Notes: generated by a model not told the origin, from the sequence alone. A stretch of DNA of 64,000 nucleotides from Nonomuraea aridisoli (GCF_003236395.1 NZ_POUD01000005.1:1-64000), one strand, 5' to 3'. Counted from the first letter of the stretch, positions 8,280 through 15,952 are shown. Numbers and translations: made by a program.

Positions 8280-9087
8280 AGTCGGCGGCGTGGTCCTCGG
8301 CCCACTGCCGGAACGCCAGCGCGGGCCGCCCCAGCAGCCGCCGCACGGTGTCGGTCGCCCGCTCGGGGCCGGTCACGAAGCTCTCCCAGGTCCGCAGCGC
8401 GCTGTCCACGAACGCCGGCTCGCCCCAGGCCGCCAGGAGCCGCTCGCGGGCCTCCTCCGGCGGCTGCTCCTCCCAGCGCACGTCGCGCCCGACCACCTCG
8501 CCGATCACGCGTACCTGGTCGATCTGGGTCAGCTCGTCGGGGCCGGTGAGCTCGTACGTGGCGCCCTTGTGGCCGGCCGAGGTGAGCACGTGCACGGCCA
8601 CCGCCGCGATGTCCTTCTCGTGGATCAGCGCCCTCGACGCCTTCCCGTACGGCCACCGGACCACGCCCTGCCTGATCTGGTCGGCCCACATCAGCGTGTT
8701 CACCGCGAACCCGCCGGGCCGCAGGAACGTCCAGCTCAGCCCGGAACGCCTGATGAGCTGCTCGATCTCCCCGTAGTGGGAGGAGGAGTCCGCGCCCAGC
8801 GCCGACAGGTAGACCACCCGCCGCGCGTGGTCGGCGATCCTCGCCACCACCTCGGCGGCGTCGCCGGCGGTGAAGCCGGGCCAGAGCAGGAACACGCTGT
8901 CCACGCCGTCCAGCGCGGGCTCCAGCGTCTCGGGGGCGGTCAGGTCACCGCGTACGGTCTCCACGGGCAGCCCGGCCCGCTCCGGGTCCCGCGCGAGCGC
9001 CCGCACCGCCAGCCCCGCCTCGGAGAGCCGGGACACCACATGCCTGCCCACATTGCCGGTCGCGCCGGTCACGAGAATCGTGCTCAT
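8272..9087 (-). CDS. NmrA-like NAD(P)-binding protein (atypical SDR)
   Basis: A 271-residue Rossmann protein. It opens with ILVTGATGNVGRHVV, the GxxGxxG form typical of the NmrA/quinone oxidoreductase-2 group of atypical SDRs. It has RPGGFAVNTLMWADQI near residue 123 and lacks a canonical YxxxK, as expected for this group. Such proteins act as NAD(P)H-dependent reductases or redox-sensing regulators; which one is not visible. ATG at 9087 follows TACGGT by exactly 7 nt (9095-9100), consistent with a leaderless transcript independent of the Rieske gene upstream. Confidence 0.85.
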   Translation of the reverse strand: MSTILVTGATGNVGRHVVSRLSEAGLAVRALARDPERAGLPVETVRGDLTAPETLEPALDGVDSVFLLWPGFTAGDAAEVVARIADHARRVVYLSALGADSSSHYGEIEQLIRRSGLSWTFLRPGGFAVNTLMWADQIRQGVVRWPYGKASRALIHEKDIAAVAVHVLTSAGHKGATYELTGPDELTQIDQVRVIGEVVGRDVRWEEQPPEEARERLLAAWGEPAFVDSALRTWESFVTGPERATDTVRRLLGRPALAFRQWAEDHAADFS

Positions 9088-9116
9088 GGGCCCGACCGTA
9101 GAACCTCAACCGAACT

Positions 9117-10028
9117 TCAGGTCAACCCCGGACGCACCTGGATCGTGCCGTCGCGCCGGAGCCGGGTCTCGAACATGGGCGCGGGAGCCGTCGCCGGCCC
9201 GTGCTTGACCGAGCCGTCGATGAGGCGGAACGTGCTGCCGTGCCAGGGGCACACCACGCAGGGGTCGCCGTTCTCCATCACGAGCCTGCCCTGGTGCAGC
9301 GGGCCCGCCAGGTGGGGGCAGCGGTCGGCGAGCACGCTCACGTTCTCGCCGCGGCGCAGCACGAAGAGCTGGATGTAGCCGAGCCGCCGCGCCACCGGCC
9401 GCCCCTCGGGCAGGTCGCGCAGCAGGCAGAGGTCGTGCCAGCCGAGCGGCACCAGGTGGGTGACCTGCGGGGCGTGGTTCGCCCCCGCGGCCTGCCGGTA
9501 GGCCAGGTGCCCGCCCAGGTACGCGCCCAGCCCGCCCACGGCGAGCCCGGCGTACGACAACGCCCGGCCCGGCCGCTCGCTCCCGCGCACACGGGCGACG
9601 AGGGAGGCGGAGAACAGGCCGAGGGCGGTCAGGTTGGACAACATGTGGACGAAGCCGACGCGCTGCTGCTCGCGATGGAGGGAGGACCAGTCGGTCAGCC
9701 CGGCCGCCGCCGTCGGCAGCGCGTTGACCAGGCCGGTGGCCAGCAACAATCGCGCGGCGCGGGGGTCGGCCCCGGCCAGGTCGAGGACGGCCGTGGAGAG
9801 CCAGCAGCCCAAACTGACCGTGGCGAGCGGCGGGTGCACCGGCTCGCCGAGGGGGACGCCGTGCAGCAGGTCACGCAGCCGGCCCGGACGCAGGCGCTGG
9901 CGGACGGCCTTGGCCAGCACCCTGACCGGTTTGTCCATGGCCTTCGACTTCTCCAGCCGATCGGCGAGGGCAACGGGCCCGGCGAAACGCCGCAACTGCC
10001 AGCGGTTCGCTCGTACTTGCTCTTTCAC
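9117..10028 (-). CDS. DUF2231-like membrane region fused to a Rieske [2Fe-2S] domain
   Basis: The N-terminal 200 residues contain about four hydrophobic segments with the DUF2231-type hallmark HPPLATVSLG and WSSLHREQQRVGFVHMLSN. The C-terminal 110 residues form a Rieske domain with the two cluster motifs CPHLAGPLH and CPWHGSTF, giving the 2 Cys/2 His ligand set. It should be a membrane-anchored one-electron carrier; the redox partner is unknown. It starts with GTG at 10028 behind an AGGGGAC ribosome site. It lies 30 nt after the HD gene, and a molybdopterin oxidoreductase is encoded further upstream on the same strand, so a shared electron chain is possible but unproven. Confidence 0.87.
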   Translation of the reverse strand: MKEQVRANRWQLRRFAGPVALADRLEKSKAMDKPVRVLAKAVRQRLRPGRLRDLLHGVPLGEPVHPPLATVSLGCWLSTAVLDLAGADPRAARLLLATGLVNALPTAAAGLTDWSSLHREQQRVGFVHMLSNLTALGLFSASLVARVRGSERPGRALSYAGLAVGGLGAYLGGHLAYRQAAGANHAPQVTHLVPLGWHDLCLLRDLPEGRPVARRLGYIQLFVLRRGENVSVLADRCPHLAGPLHQGRLVMENGDPCVVCPWHGSTFRLIDGSVKHGPATAPAPMFETRLRRDGTIQVRPGLT

Positions 10029-10058
10029 GACAGGTCCCCTACCCCAGCCTCGCTGGCA

Positions 10059-10661
10059 TCACTCGGCCAGGTGGCCCCTGGCGACCGAGAGCTCCACGAG
10101 CCGCAGGGCGTAGGCGCCCAGCGAGGGCGAGCCCTCCTGGATGAGGCGCACCTTCTCCTTCACCTGGGAGGCCTTCACCTTGAACAGCGGCCACGTGCCG
10201 CCCTCGGTGAGATGGTTGGCCAGGATCGGGGCGAACCGGTCGAGCGCCTTGGCGAACCTGGCCTCCGGTGTCTTCCTGGCCTCGAACTCCTCCCACAACT
10301 CCCGCATCCACTTCCCCTGGTCGTCGGGCAGCAGCCCGAAGATGCGGTCGGCGGCGGCCCGCTCCGCCTCGGCCTGCGCGGCCACCTCCACGGGGTCGTA
10401 GATGAACGTGTCACCGGCGTCGATCTCCACCAGGTCGTGGACGAGCAACATGGCGACCACCCGCTGCAGGTCGGTCTCCGGCGGCGCATGCTCGCCGAAG
10501 ACCATCGCCAGCATGCCCACGTGCCATGAGTGCTCAGCGGTGTTCTCCCGCCGGGAACCGTCTATCAGGTGGTTGCGGCGGATGATCCGCTTCAACTTGT
10601 CGATCTCGACGGCGAAGGCGATCTGGGCGTTCAGGCGGTCCTCTTCTGGCGCGATAGTCAC
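10059..10661 (-). CDS. HD-domain hydrolase (YfbR/HDDC2-like 5'-nucleotidase family)
   Basis: About 200 residues with HD-superfamily metal ligands: His in RRENTAEHSWHVG and the HD pair in LLVHDLVEIDAGD. This layout matches YfbR/HDDC2-like 5'-deoxynucleotidases, which dephosphorylate nucleoside monophosphates. GTG at 10670 is also in frame, but GTG at 10661 has TAGGGT exactly 7 nt upstream and places the family's LNAQIAFAVEIDKL motif near the N-terminus. The -10 overlaps the TAG stop of the upstream molybdoenzyme gene, so the gene could have both read-through and its own leaderless transcription. Confidence 0.85.
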   Translation of the reverse strand: MTIAPEEDRLNAQIAFAVEIDKLKRIIRRNHLIDGSRRENTAEHSWHVGMLAMVFGEHAPPETDLQRVVAMLLVHDLVEIDAGDTFIYDPVEVAAQAEAERAAADRIFGLLPDDQGKWMRELWEEFEARKTPEARFAKALDRFAPILANHLTEGGTWPLFKVKASQVKEKVRLIQEGSPSLGAYALRLVELSVARGHLAE

Positions 10662-10671
10662 GCGCGACACC

Positions 10672-12840
10672 CTAATGTGCGCTGATCACCCCGGTTGGTG
10701 AAATCGTGACCGGAACTCCGTTGAACACTGCGTTACCACTCGGAACGTCGATCATGGTCTCGTCGGTCAGCGTGTTGGCGCTGACGCCCGCGTGCCGGGC
10801 CGCGACGCGCTGCGCGCTGTCGCTGTGCCCCCAGCCGTGCGGCAGGCTCACCACGCCCGGCATGATCGTCTCCGTGGGCTCCAGCGCCACCGTGACCTGG
10901 CCTTTCGCCGAGCGCACGACCGCCTCGCCGGTCAGCCCCAGCCGGGCGGCGTCGGCCGGGTTGATCTGCAGCGTGCAGGTGTTGCTCCCGCCGACCAGCG
11001 GGGGCACGTTGTGCATCCAGCTGTTGTTGGAGCGCAGGTGGCGCCGTCCGATCAGCACCATCTCCGGCGGCTCCTCCGCCAGCTTGGCGCGCAGCCGCTG
11101 CACGTCCTCGACCAGCGGCTCCGGAGCCAGCTCGATCACCCCGGAGGGCGTCCTGAGCACCTCGTCCAGCCGGGGCTCCAGCGGGCCCAGGTCGAGACCG
11201 TGGGGGTGGTCGAGGAGCTTGCGCAGCGACAGGTCGCCCTTGCCGGACCACTCGCCGTACGGGCCGAGGCGCAGCATGAGGTCGAGCCGGCGTTCGGCGC
11301 CCGTCGTGCCGTCCAGCAGGTCGCGCAGCTCGGCCGGGTCGCGGCCCTCGACGCCGGAGCCGGGCGTGCGGGTGGCCTTGCCCAGCAGGTCGTCGATGAC
11401 GTACGCGTCGAGGTCGCCGTCCAGGCCGGAGGCGATCTGGGCCAGCCGGGCGAGGATCCCGCCCTCGGACGGCCGCCCGTCCAGCGGCAGCGCGGGCGGC
11501 GAGTAACGGGCGTAGTTGCGCACGGCGAAGCCGAGCAGCGCGAAGTCGTAGTGGCCCGACTGCAGCACCCGCGGCGGAGGCAGGATCACGTCGGCGTGCC
11601 GGGTGGTCTCGTTCAGGTACGGATCCACACTCACCATGAAGTCGAGCCCCGCGAACGCCCGGTCGAGCCGGTCACCGTGCGGGGCCGACAACACCGGGTT
11701 GCCCGCGATCGTGATCAGCGCCCTGACCTGGCCGTCGCCGGGCGTCTCGATCTCGTCGGCGAGCGTGGCCACCGGCAGCTCGCCGTTCACCTCCGGCAGG
11801 TCCCGCACCCGGCTGCGCCACCGCCCGATCGCGTACGGGCGGCGCCGGGCGAGGAATTCCGTGGCCGGTTCGGGGAACATCGCGCCGCCCGGCCGGTCCA
11901 GGTTGCCGGTGAGGACGTTGAGCACGTCCACCAGCCACTGGGCCAGCGTGCCGAACTCGGCCGTGCAGGTGCCGATCCGCGCGTAGACGGCCGCCGTACG
12001 CGCCGCCGCCAGCTCCCTGGCCAACCGTACGACCACCTCGGCCGCCACCCCGGTACGCCGCGCGACGGCCTCCGGCGGGAAGTGCTTGGCCGCCTCGCGC
12101 AGCTCGGCCAGCCCGTTGACGTCGTGCGACGGCGTGACCAGGTCCTCGGCGAACAACGTGTGCACCATCCCGAACAGCAGGTACGCGTCCGTCCCCGGCC
12201 GGATGAACACGTGCTCGTCGGCCAGCGCCGCCGTCCGCGTACGGCGGGGGTCCACGACGACGAGCCGGCCGCCACGCCGGCGCAGGGCCTTGAGCCGGCC
12301 GGGGAAGTCGGGCGCGGTGCACAGGGAGCCGTTCGACTCCAGCGGGTTGGCGCCCAGCATGAGCAGGTGGTCGGTCCTGTCGAGGTCGGGCACGGGGACC
12401 GCCATCGGGTGGCCGAACATGAGCCCGCAGGCCACGTGCTTGGGCATCTGGTCGGCGGTCGCGGCGCTGAAGACGTTGCGCGTGCCGAGCGACTTGACCA
12501 GCGGGGCGACGTAGAGCGCGCCGGCCATGGTGTGGGCGTTCGGGTTGCCCAGGTAGACGGCGACGGAGCGGCGGTCGGCGACGCGGCCGAGGCCCGCCCG
12601 CACCGCGTCGAACGCCTCCTCCCAGCTCGCCTCCCGACCGCCGACGAGCGGCGTGCGCAGCCGGTCGGGGTCCTCGTCGAGCCGGCCGAGGGAGGCCCCC
12701 TTCGGACAGATGAACCCCTTGCTGAACGGGTCGTCCTTGTCGCCGCGGACGCTGGTCACGTGCCCGTCTTCGCCGAGGGTGAGCGTCAGGCCGCAGACGG
12801 CTTCGCAGAGAGGGCAGGTCCGGTGGACGGTCGACGTCAT
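10672..12840 (-). CDS. Molybdopterin-dependent oxidoreductase (DMSO reductase/formate dehydrogenase superfamily)
   Basis: A 722-residue protein with an N-terminal [4Fe-4S] motif CPLCEAVCG ... CPKG (residues about 9-48), the Mo-bisMGD core (DHLLMLGANPLESNG, VVVDPRRTRTA, EHVFIRPGTDAYL) and a C-terminal MopB domain (INPADAARLGL, VSLPHGWGH). No Tat signal is visible, so it should be cytoplasmic. Where many relatives carry the Mo-ligating Cys or Sec, this one reads AATADQMPKHV; I see no Cys there. The substrate cannot be assigned. ATG at 12840 has a GGGAG ribosome site. It is the first gene of a minus-strand group with the HD and Rieske genes. Confidence 0.87.
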   Translation of the reverse strand: MTSTVHRTCPLCEAVCGLTLTLGEDGHVTSVRGDKDDPFSKGFICPKGASLGRLDEDPDRLRTPLVGGREASWEEAFDAVRAGLGRVADRRSVAVYLGNPNAHTMAGALYVAPLVKSLGTRNVFSAATADQMPKHVACGLMFGHPMAVPVPDLDRTDHLLMLGANPLESNGSLCTAPDFPGRLKALRRRGGRLVVVDPRRTRTAALADEHVFIRPGTDAYLLFGMVHTLFAEDLVTPSHDVNGLAELREAAKHFPPEAVARRTGVAAEVVVRLARELAAARTAAVYARIGTCTAEFGTLAQWLVDVLNVLTGNLDRPGGAMFPEPATEFLARRRPYAIGRWRSRVRDLPEVNGELPVATLADEIETPGDGQVRALITIAGNPVLSAPHGDRLDRAFAGLDFMVSVDPYLNETTRHADVILPPPRVLQSGHYDFALLGFAVRNYARYSPPALPLDGRPSEGGILARLAQIASGLDGDLDAYVIDDLLGKATRTPGSGVEGRDPAELRDLLDGTTGAERRLDLMLRLGPYGEWSGKGDLSLRKLLDHPHGLDLGPLEPRLDEVLRTPSGVIELAPEPLVEDVQRLRAKLAEEPPEMVLIGRRHLRSNNSWMHNVPPLVGGSNTCTLQINPADAARLGLTGEAVVRSAKGQVTVALEPTETIMPGVVSLPHGWGHSDSAQRVAARHAGVSANTLTDETMIDVPSGNAVFNGVPVTISPTGVISAH

Positions 12841-12897
12841 CGCGACTCCCTGAGTTCGTCAGATGAACTCATCTTGGCGCGTCCCCCGGGCATGGGG

Positions 12898-12929
12898 AAG
12901 CCCCGGAGCCCCCGCGGTCTCCGGGGCTT
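12898..12929 (-). terminator. Strong hairpin terminator
   Basis: Perfect 11-bp stem AAGCCCCGGAG / CTCCGGGGCTT with a 10-nt loop, about 46 nt downstream of the stop of the minus-strand membrane gene at 12975. A weaker CCTGGG/CCCAGG hairpin lies between them. There is no T-tract, as is common in actinobacteria. It separates the island genes from the molybdoenzyme group. Confidence 0.6.
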
Positions 12930-12974
12930 GCACCCCTGGGAATGGCCCCTATCCCCAGGCTTCACCGTGTCGCC

Positions 12975-13625
12975 TCAGGCGGCGACACGCGGCAGGAGGA
13001 CCTCGGTGCGCAGATCAGGCGGCTCCTCGAGGTCGGACCTCAGCCGGATCCAGGAGTGGCGCCCGTACAGGCGTTCCAGGCCGGGGGAGAAGGCGCCGGG
13101 CGCCTCGTCGCGGCGGACGATCTCCACGATGAGGAACTGGGCGCGGGTGCGGTGGCGGTAGACGTTGACGCTGCGCGCCCAGCAGGCCGCCGCGATCTCC
13201 TCGCGGTACGCCTCGAACTCCTCGGCGGAGATGCCCGCCCTCGTCATGATCAGCGCCTTCTCGCCCGCGCTCGTCGGCGTGATCCACCACACCAGCGGGA
13301 TCCGTCCCACCCTGGTGTGCATCGTGGTCTCCAGGCAGACCCGCTGGACGCGGTGCCTGGACACCACGCACCAGAAGTGGGCGCTGATCCAGCTCCGGCC
13401 CACCCTGGTGGCGGCGGGCGCCGAGATCGCGCTGGTCAGCACGACGAACGGCAGCCACTGCCCTTCTCCGGCGGCGTTCAGCAGGGCCACCGCGACCAGG
13501 CCGAGCCCGGCGAGCACCAGCAGCTCCGTCCGGGCTCGCCAGAGCCTGACCAGGAGATCCGCGCGGCCGGCGGCGGGGAGGTCCTCACTGGCGGGATAGA
13601 TCTGGTTACGCGGGTTCCTCGACAT
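12975..13625 (-). CDS. Membrane protein resembling small transfer-associated proteins of actinomycete conjugative elements
   Basis: A 216-residue protein with two hydrophobic segments (about residues 34-50 and 57-72), then a soluble domain (ISAHFWCVVSRHRVQRVCLE ... GEKALIMTRAGISAEEF ... AACWARSVNVYRHRTRAQFLIVEIVRRD). The pattern resembles the membrane/DUF proteins encoded next to FtsK/SpoIIIE-like Tra genes in actinomycete integrative conjugative elements. That resemblance is from recall and has not been tested. No Tra, Rep or integrase gene is present, so this may be an orphan from a lost element. The gene starts 1 nt after the stop of the 71-codon gene. Confidence 0.65.
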   Translation of the reverse strand: MSRNPRNQIYPASEDLPAAGRADLLVRLWRARTELLVLAGLGLVAVALLNAAGEGQWLPFVVLTSAISAPAATRVGRSWISAHFWCVVSRHRVQRVCLETTMHTRVGRIPLVWWITPTSAGEKALIMTRAGISAEEFEAYREEIAAACWARSVNVYRHRTRAQFLIVEIVRRDEAPGAFSPGLERLYGRHSWIRLRSDLEEPPDLRTEVLLPRVAA

Positions 13626-13626
13626 G

Positions 13627-13842
13627 TCAGGACACCTCCTCGATCACTCGGCTGCGGCTGCGCAGCTGGTCGAAGCGTGGGTCGCGGTAGCGGCGGGATC
13701 CGAACCCGGTGCGGGCCACGGTCCAGCCCCTGCGGTGGGCGAACTCGTCGGGCTCCATGCAGATTTCGCGGTCCGCCCACGTGATGAGTTCCCGGATCCG
13801 GGACTTGATTCGGCGGATGGCCTTGGTACCTTGTGAGTACAT
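13627..13842 (-). CDS. Small basic hypothetical protein (71 aa), island gene
   Basis: ATG at 13842 lies 7 nt after AAAGGGG, a good ribosome site. The protein is highly charged (MYSQGTKAIRRIKSRIRE ... WADREICMEPDEF ... RDPRFDQLRSRSRVIEE), soluble, and predicted mostly helical. The open frame extends to 14031 but that extension lacks any start signal and has different composition. It is coupled to the following membrane gene (TGACATG junction). Function is unknown; the pair looks like leftover cargo of a conjugative or mobilisable element. Confidence 0.65.
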   Translation of the reverse strand: MYSQGTKAIRRIKSRIRELITWADREICMEPDEFAHRRGWTVARTGFGSRRYRDPRFDQLRSRSRVIEEVS

Positions 13843-14003
13843 GAGAAGACCCCTTTCGCGGCAATTCAGAGGTGGCTTCTTGGCCGGTCCGCAGGCTGAT
13901 TGACCGGTCGGCCGCAGGGTGGCAGCCCATAATGCGGTGACCTGGTGATCAGCCTCGGTCCGGCTTTGTGCGTGCTCGATCGAGCAACGATGCGCGGAAT
14001 TCG

Positions 14004-14147
14004 TCAGTCGACGGTGAGATCCTTCCGGCAAACGGCCTCCCTGGTGTACATCTTCTTTTCCGGGACGGCGCCGTTGCCGGTGACGCGACCCCCGCAGGGC
14101 CGCTTGATCGATGCGGGAAGGCCCGGTGTGTACGGCCGTGTCGTCAT
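14004..14147 (-). CDS. Possible small protein (47 aa)
   Basis: ATG at 14147 has a very strong ribosome site, GAGGAGG, 7-8 nt upstream. The 47-residue frame is basic (MTTRPYTPGLPASIKRP ... KKMYTREAVCRKDL). It sits in the AT-richer control region between the minus-strand island genes and the plus-strand XRE gene, and the palindrome at 14259-14269 lies upstream of it. I recognise no family. The ribosome site is the main reason to list it; ribosome profiling would settle the matter. Confidence 0.4.
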   Translation of the reverse strand: MTTRPYTPGLPASIKRPCGGRVTGNGAVPEKKMYTREAVCRKDLTVD

Positions 14148-14258
14148 CTTCGGCCTCCTCACCACTCGAGAACCCTCCTGGTTCAGATCGTCCCCCGACG
14201 TTGCCGATGCTGCAATACTTCGAGCAACGGAAGATTTAATTTTCTTCGCTTCTTGTCC

Positions 14259-14269
14259 TGCAAGTTGCA
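14259..14269. promoter_or_regulatory. Palindromic operator candidate, copy 1 (TGCAAGTTGCA)
   Basis: A perfect 5-bp inverted repeat around one central base, TGCAA-G-TTGCA. With the adjoining C it is the exact 12-nt reverse complement of copy 2 at 14407-14418. It lies about 20 nt upstream of a TTAAAT -10-like element on the minus strand (14234-14239), so it could control the minus-strand small genes. Neighbouring XRE regulator: inferred binder. The 14148-14505 stretch otherwise holds no convincing gene. Confidence 0.5.
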
Positions 14270-14407
14270 CCGGAAGTATCGGCTCAGGGAGTGGTCCCCG
14301 GCAGCGGCCGGAAAACCTGATCCACATCGGGCGGCCTCGCGGAGGTTGTCTTGCCTACTACGCTCTACCCGTGAAAGCCTTCTGGCAAGGCTGTGTGGGA
14401 CTCCTCG

Positions 14408-14418
14408 TGCAACTTGCA
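14408..14418. promoter_or_regulatory. Palindromic operator candidate, copy 2 (TGCAACTTGCA)
   Basis: Second copy of the palindrome, TGCAA-C-TTGCA. It lies 3 nt upstream of TAAGAT (14422-14427), a good -10 hexamer for the XRE gene, so a bound protein would block the promoter. The two copies are about 149 nt apart and inverted. A GCAAGTTGC core also occurs at 15666-15674 in the loop of the terminator after the DUF397 gene. Confidence 0.5.
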
Positions 14419-14505
14419 GTGTAAGATTGAGCGAACGGCCCCGAAAGCCGGGCCCCAAACAATCCTTCCGGCTACACCTCCATTCCCCGAGAAGGAGTGT
14501 CGACG

Positions 14506-15369
14506 GTGCCATCGCAGCAGGGCAGTCCAACGGTCCGGCGGCTTCGGCTGGGCCAGGAGTTACGCCTCCTTCGTGAGCGCTCCAAGCTCACAGGCGCCAA
14601 GGCGGCCCGAGACCTCGGCTGGTCGGCGAGCAAGGTGAGCCGTATCGAAGCGGCCAAGACCATGCCGAGCACCGACGACATCAAGGCCCTGGCAAAGCTC
14701 TACCGCGTCGACGGCGACAAACTTGACGAACTCTTCGGCCTGTTGCGAGATGCGGAGCAGCGAGGCTGGTGGGAAGATTACGAAGACTCCCTGCCCAAGG
14801 AGTACACAAGATTCCTCGGGCTGGAGGCGGAGGCAACAGTCCAGCGCAACTGGGAACCCCAGATTGTGCCTGGCACCCTGCAGACGGAGGACTACGCCAG
14901 GGAGATCATCCTGGCCACCCGCGGCATCGCGCGCATCACGCACAGCGGTGTCCGGAGCCGGGTGGAGGCGCGTCTCGCCCGACAGCAGAGAGTCCTCCAC
15001 AGGGAAAATCCGTGCGAGCTGACCGTGGTGCTCGACGAGTCGGCGCTGATGCGCCGCTTCGGTGAGCCGACGGTCATGAGGGAGCAGATGGAGCACCTCC
15101 TGGAGGTCTCCCTGCTGCCGCACGTACGGATCCACGTCCTGCCGCTGGAGTCACTCCATCCGGTCAACACCGGCGCGTTCATCCATCTGAAGTTCTCGGC
15201 GTTCGACGACGTGGTGTATCTCGAGCAGCTCTACTCCGCCGACTTCGTCGAAGACCTCGGGCGGGTGGCAGGCTATGAAGCGGCCTTCGACCACATCCGG
15301 TCGGAGGCTTTGGACGAGGACGAGTCGCGGGTCCTGGTCCAGCGTAAAGCCATGATGTGGCGACGATAG
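14506..15369 (+). CDS. XRE-family regulator with DUF5753 domain
   Basis: A 287-residue protein: an N-terminal XRE helix-turn-helix (LGQELRLLRERSKLTGAKAARDLGWSASKVSRIE, residues about 14-50), then the DUF5753 ligand or interaction domain (EPQIVPGTLQTEDYARE ... VLDESALMRRFG ... HVRIHVLPLESL). Such regulators are usually encoded beside DUF397 proteins and act in development and antibiotic control in Streptomyces (WhiJ-like, Scr1-like). The start GTG at 14506 is preferred over GTG 14497 because the GAAGGAG ribosome site then has 8-nt spacing. A DUF397 gene follows after 55 nt, but a hairpin with a T-tract separates them. Confidence 0.9.
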   Translation: MPSQQGSPTVRRLRLGQELRLLRERSKLTGAKAARDLGWSASKVSRIEAAKTMPSTDDIKALAKLYRVDGDKLDELFGLLRDAEQRGWWEDYEDSLPKEYTRFLGLEAEATVQRNWEPQIVPGTLQTEDYAREIILATRGIARITHSGVRSRVEARLARQQRVLHRENPCELTVVLDESALMRRFGEPTVMREQMEHLLEVSLLPHVRIHVLPLESLHPVNTGAFIHLKFSAFDDVVYLEQLYSADFVEDLGRVAGYEAAFDHIRSEALDEDESRVLVQRKAMMWRR

Positions 15370-15383
15370 CGACAAACAACAAG

Positions 15384-15409
15384 AAAAGGGGCCAAAGGCG
15401 CCCCCTTTT
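15384..15409 (+). terminator. Hairpin with T-tract between XRE and DUF397 genes
   Basis: AAAAGGGG (15384-15391) pairs with CCCCTTTT (15402-15409), with a GC-rich inner loop. On the plus strand the stem ends in TTTT, then ACAATT, which is a true factor-independent layout and rare in this GC range. It lies inside the presumed XRE-DUF397 operon and could set the ratio of the two products. Confidence 0.6.
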
Positions 15410-15424
15410 ACAATTGGGGAGAAA

Positions 15425-15652
15425 ATGTCTATCCACACCAAGGTGGCGGCCTGGCAGAAGAGCAGCTTCTGCAACGGCGCATCCGCCTGTGTTGAGGTCG
15501 CACCCCTGGCCGACGGGAACGTCGCGCTGCGGGACAGCAAGGAGCAGGACGGCCCCGTCCTCGTCTTCACCCCTGCGGAGTGGGCCGCTTTCACCGCCGG
15601 GGTCCGCCAGGGTGAGTTCGACCTGAACACGTTGCAGGTCAGCGCCTCATGA
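15425..15652 (+). CDS. DUF397 protein
   Basis: A 75-residue protein with the DUF397 pattern: WQKSSFCNGASACVEVA near the N-terminus, VALRDSK, then FTPAEWAAFTAGVRQGEFD at the C-terminus. These proteins are encoded with DUF5753 XRE regulators and are thought to bind or antagonise them (as in BldB/WhiJ-like systems). ATG at 15425 has GGGGAG as ribosome site with 5-nt spacing. It follows the XRE gene across a hairpin and is itself followed by a strong terminator. Confidence 0.9.
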   Translation: MSIHTKVAAWQKSSFCNGASACVEVAPLADGNVALRDSKEQDGPVLVFTPAEWAAFTAGVRQGEFDLNTLQVSAS

Positions 15653-15655
15653 GAG

Positions 15656-15696
15656 AACGGCCCTGGCAAGTTGCTGGCACAACCTTCAGGGCCGTT
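15656..15696 (+). terminator. Terminator after DUF397 gene
   Basis: AACGGCCCTG (15656-15665) pairs perfectly with CAGGGCCGTT (15687-15696), starting 4 nt after the DUF397 stop. The loop contains GCAAGTTGC (15666-15674), the core of the palindrome found twice upstream. The following 15697-15879 carries no convincing gene. Confidence 0.65.
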
Positions 15697-15879
15697 CGGG
15701 CGGAAGCATCCGCCTCCGAAGTCCCCCTGCTCATCGCCACGAGCGCGGAAGACCCGCACATCATGGCACACCCCGCACCAGTTTGATCAAGCTTCGGCAC
15801 GCCCTCTGGAAAACCGTTGACCGGGCCATCCCCAGCCCGATGCCTCCTGCTGGATTGAGAGCTCAAGGCGAGTGAATGG

Positions 15880-15914
15880 AGAAGCCCTGCCCGCAGACTG
15901 CGGGCAGGGCTTCT
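15880..15914 (+). terminator. 16-bp hairpin terminator with T-rich tail
   Basis: AGAAGCCCTGCCCGCA pairs perfectly with TGCGGGCAGGGCTTCT around a 3-nt loop, followed on the plus strand by TTCTGTTC. It lies between the plus-strand island and the convergent katA gene, whose stop is at 15953, and can serve both directions. It is the strongest stem seen in the window. Confidence 0.7.
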
Positions 15915-15952
15915 TTCTGTTCGGGTGGCCGTCGCGTCGCAGGGCTACCTGG

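Noticed and set aside
13945..14576. Two plus-strand open frames across the island control region
   Set aside because: They have no ribosome sites, overlap the palindromes and the XRE start, and encode low-similarity strings with stop-poor but non-protein-like composition.
15639..15866. 75-codon minus-strand frame after the DUF397 gene
   Set aside because: It covers the DUF397 terminator, lacks a ribosome site and has no recognisable motif.
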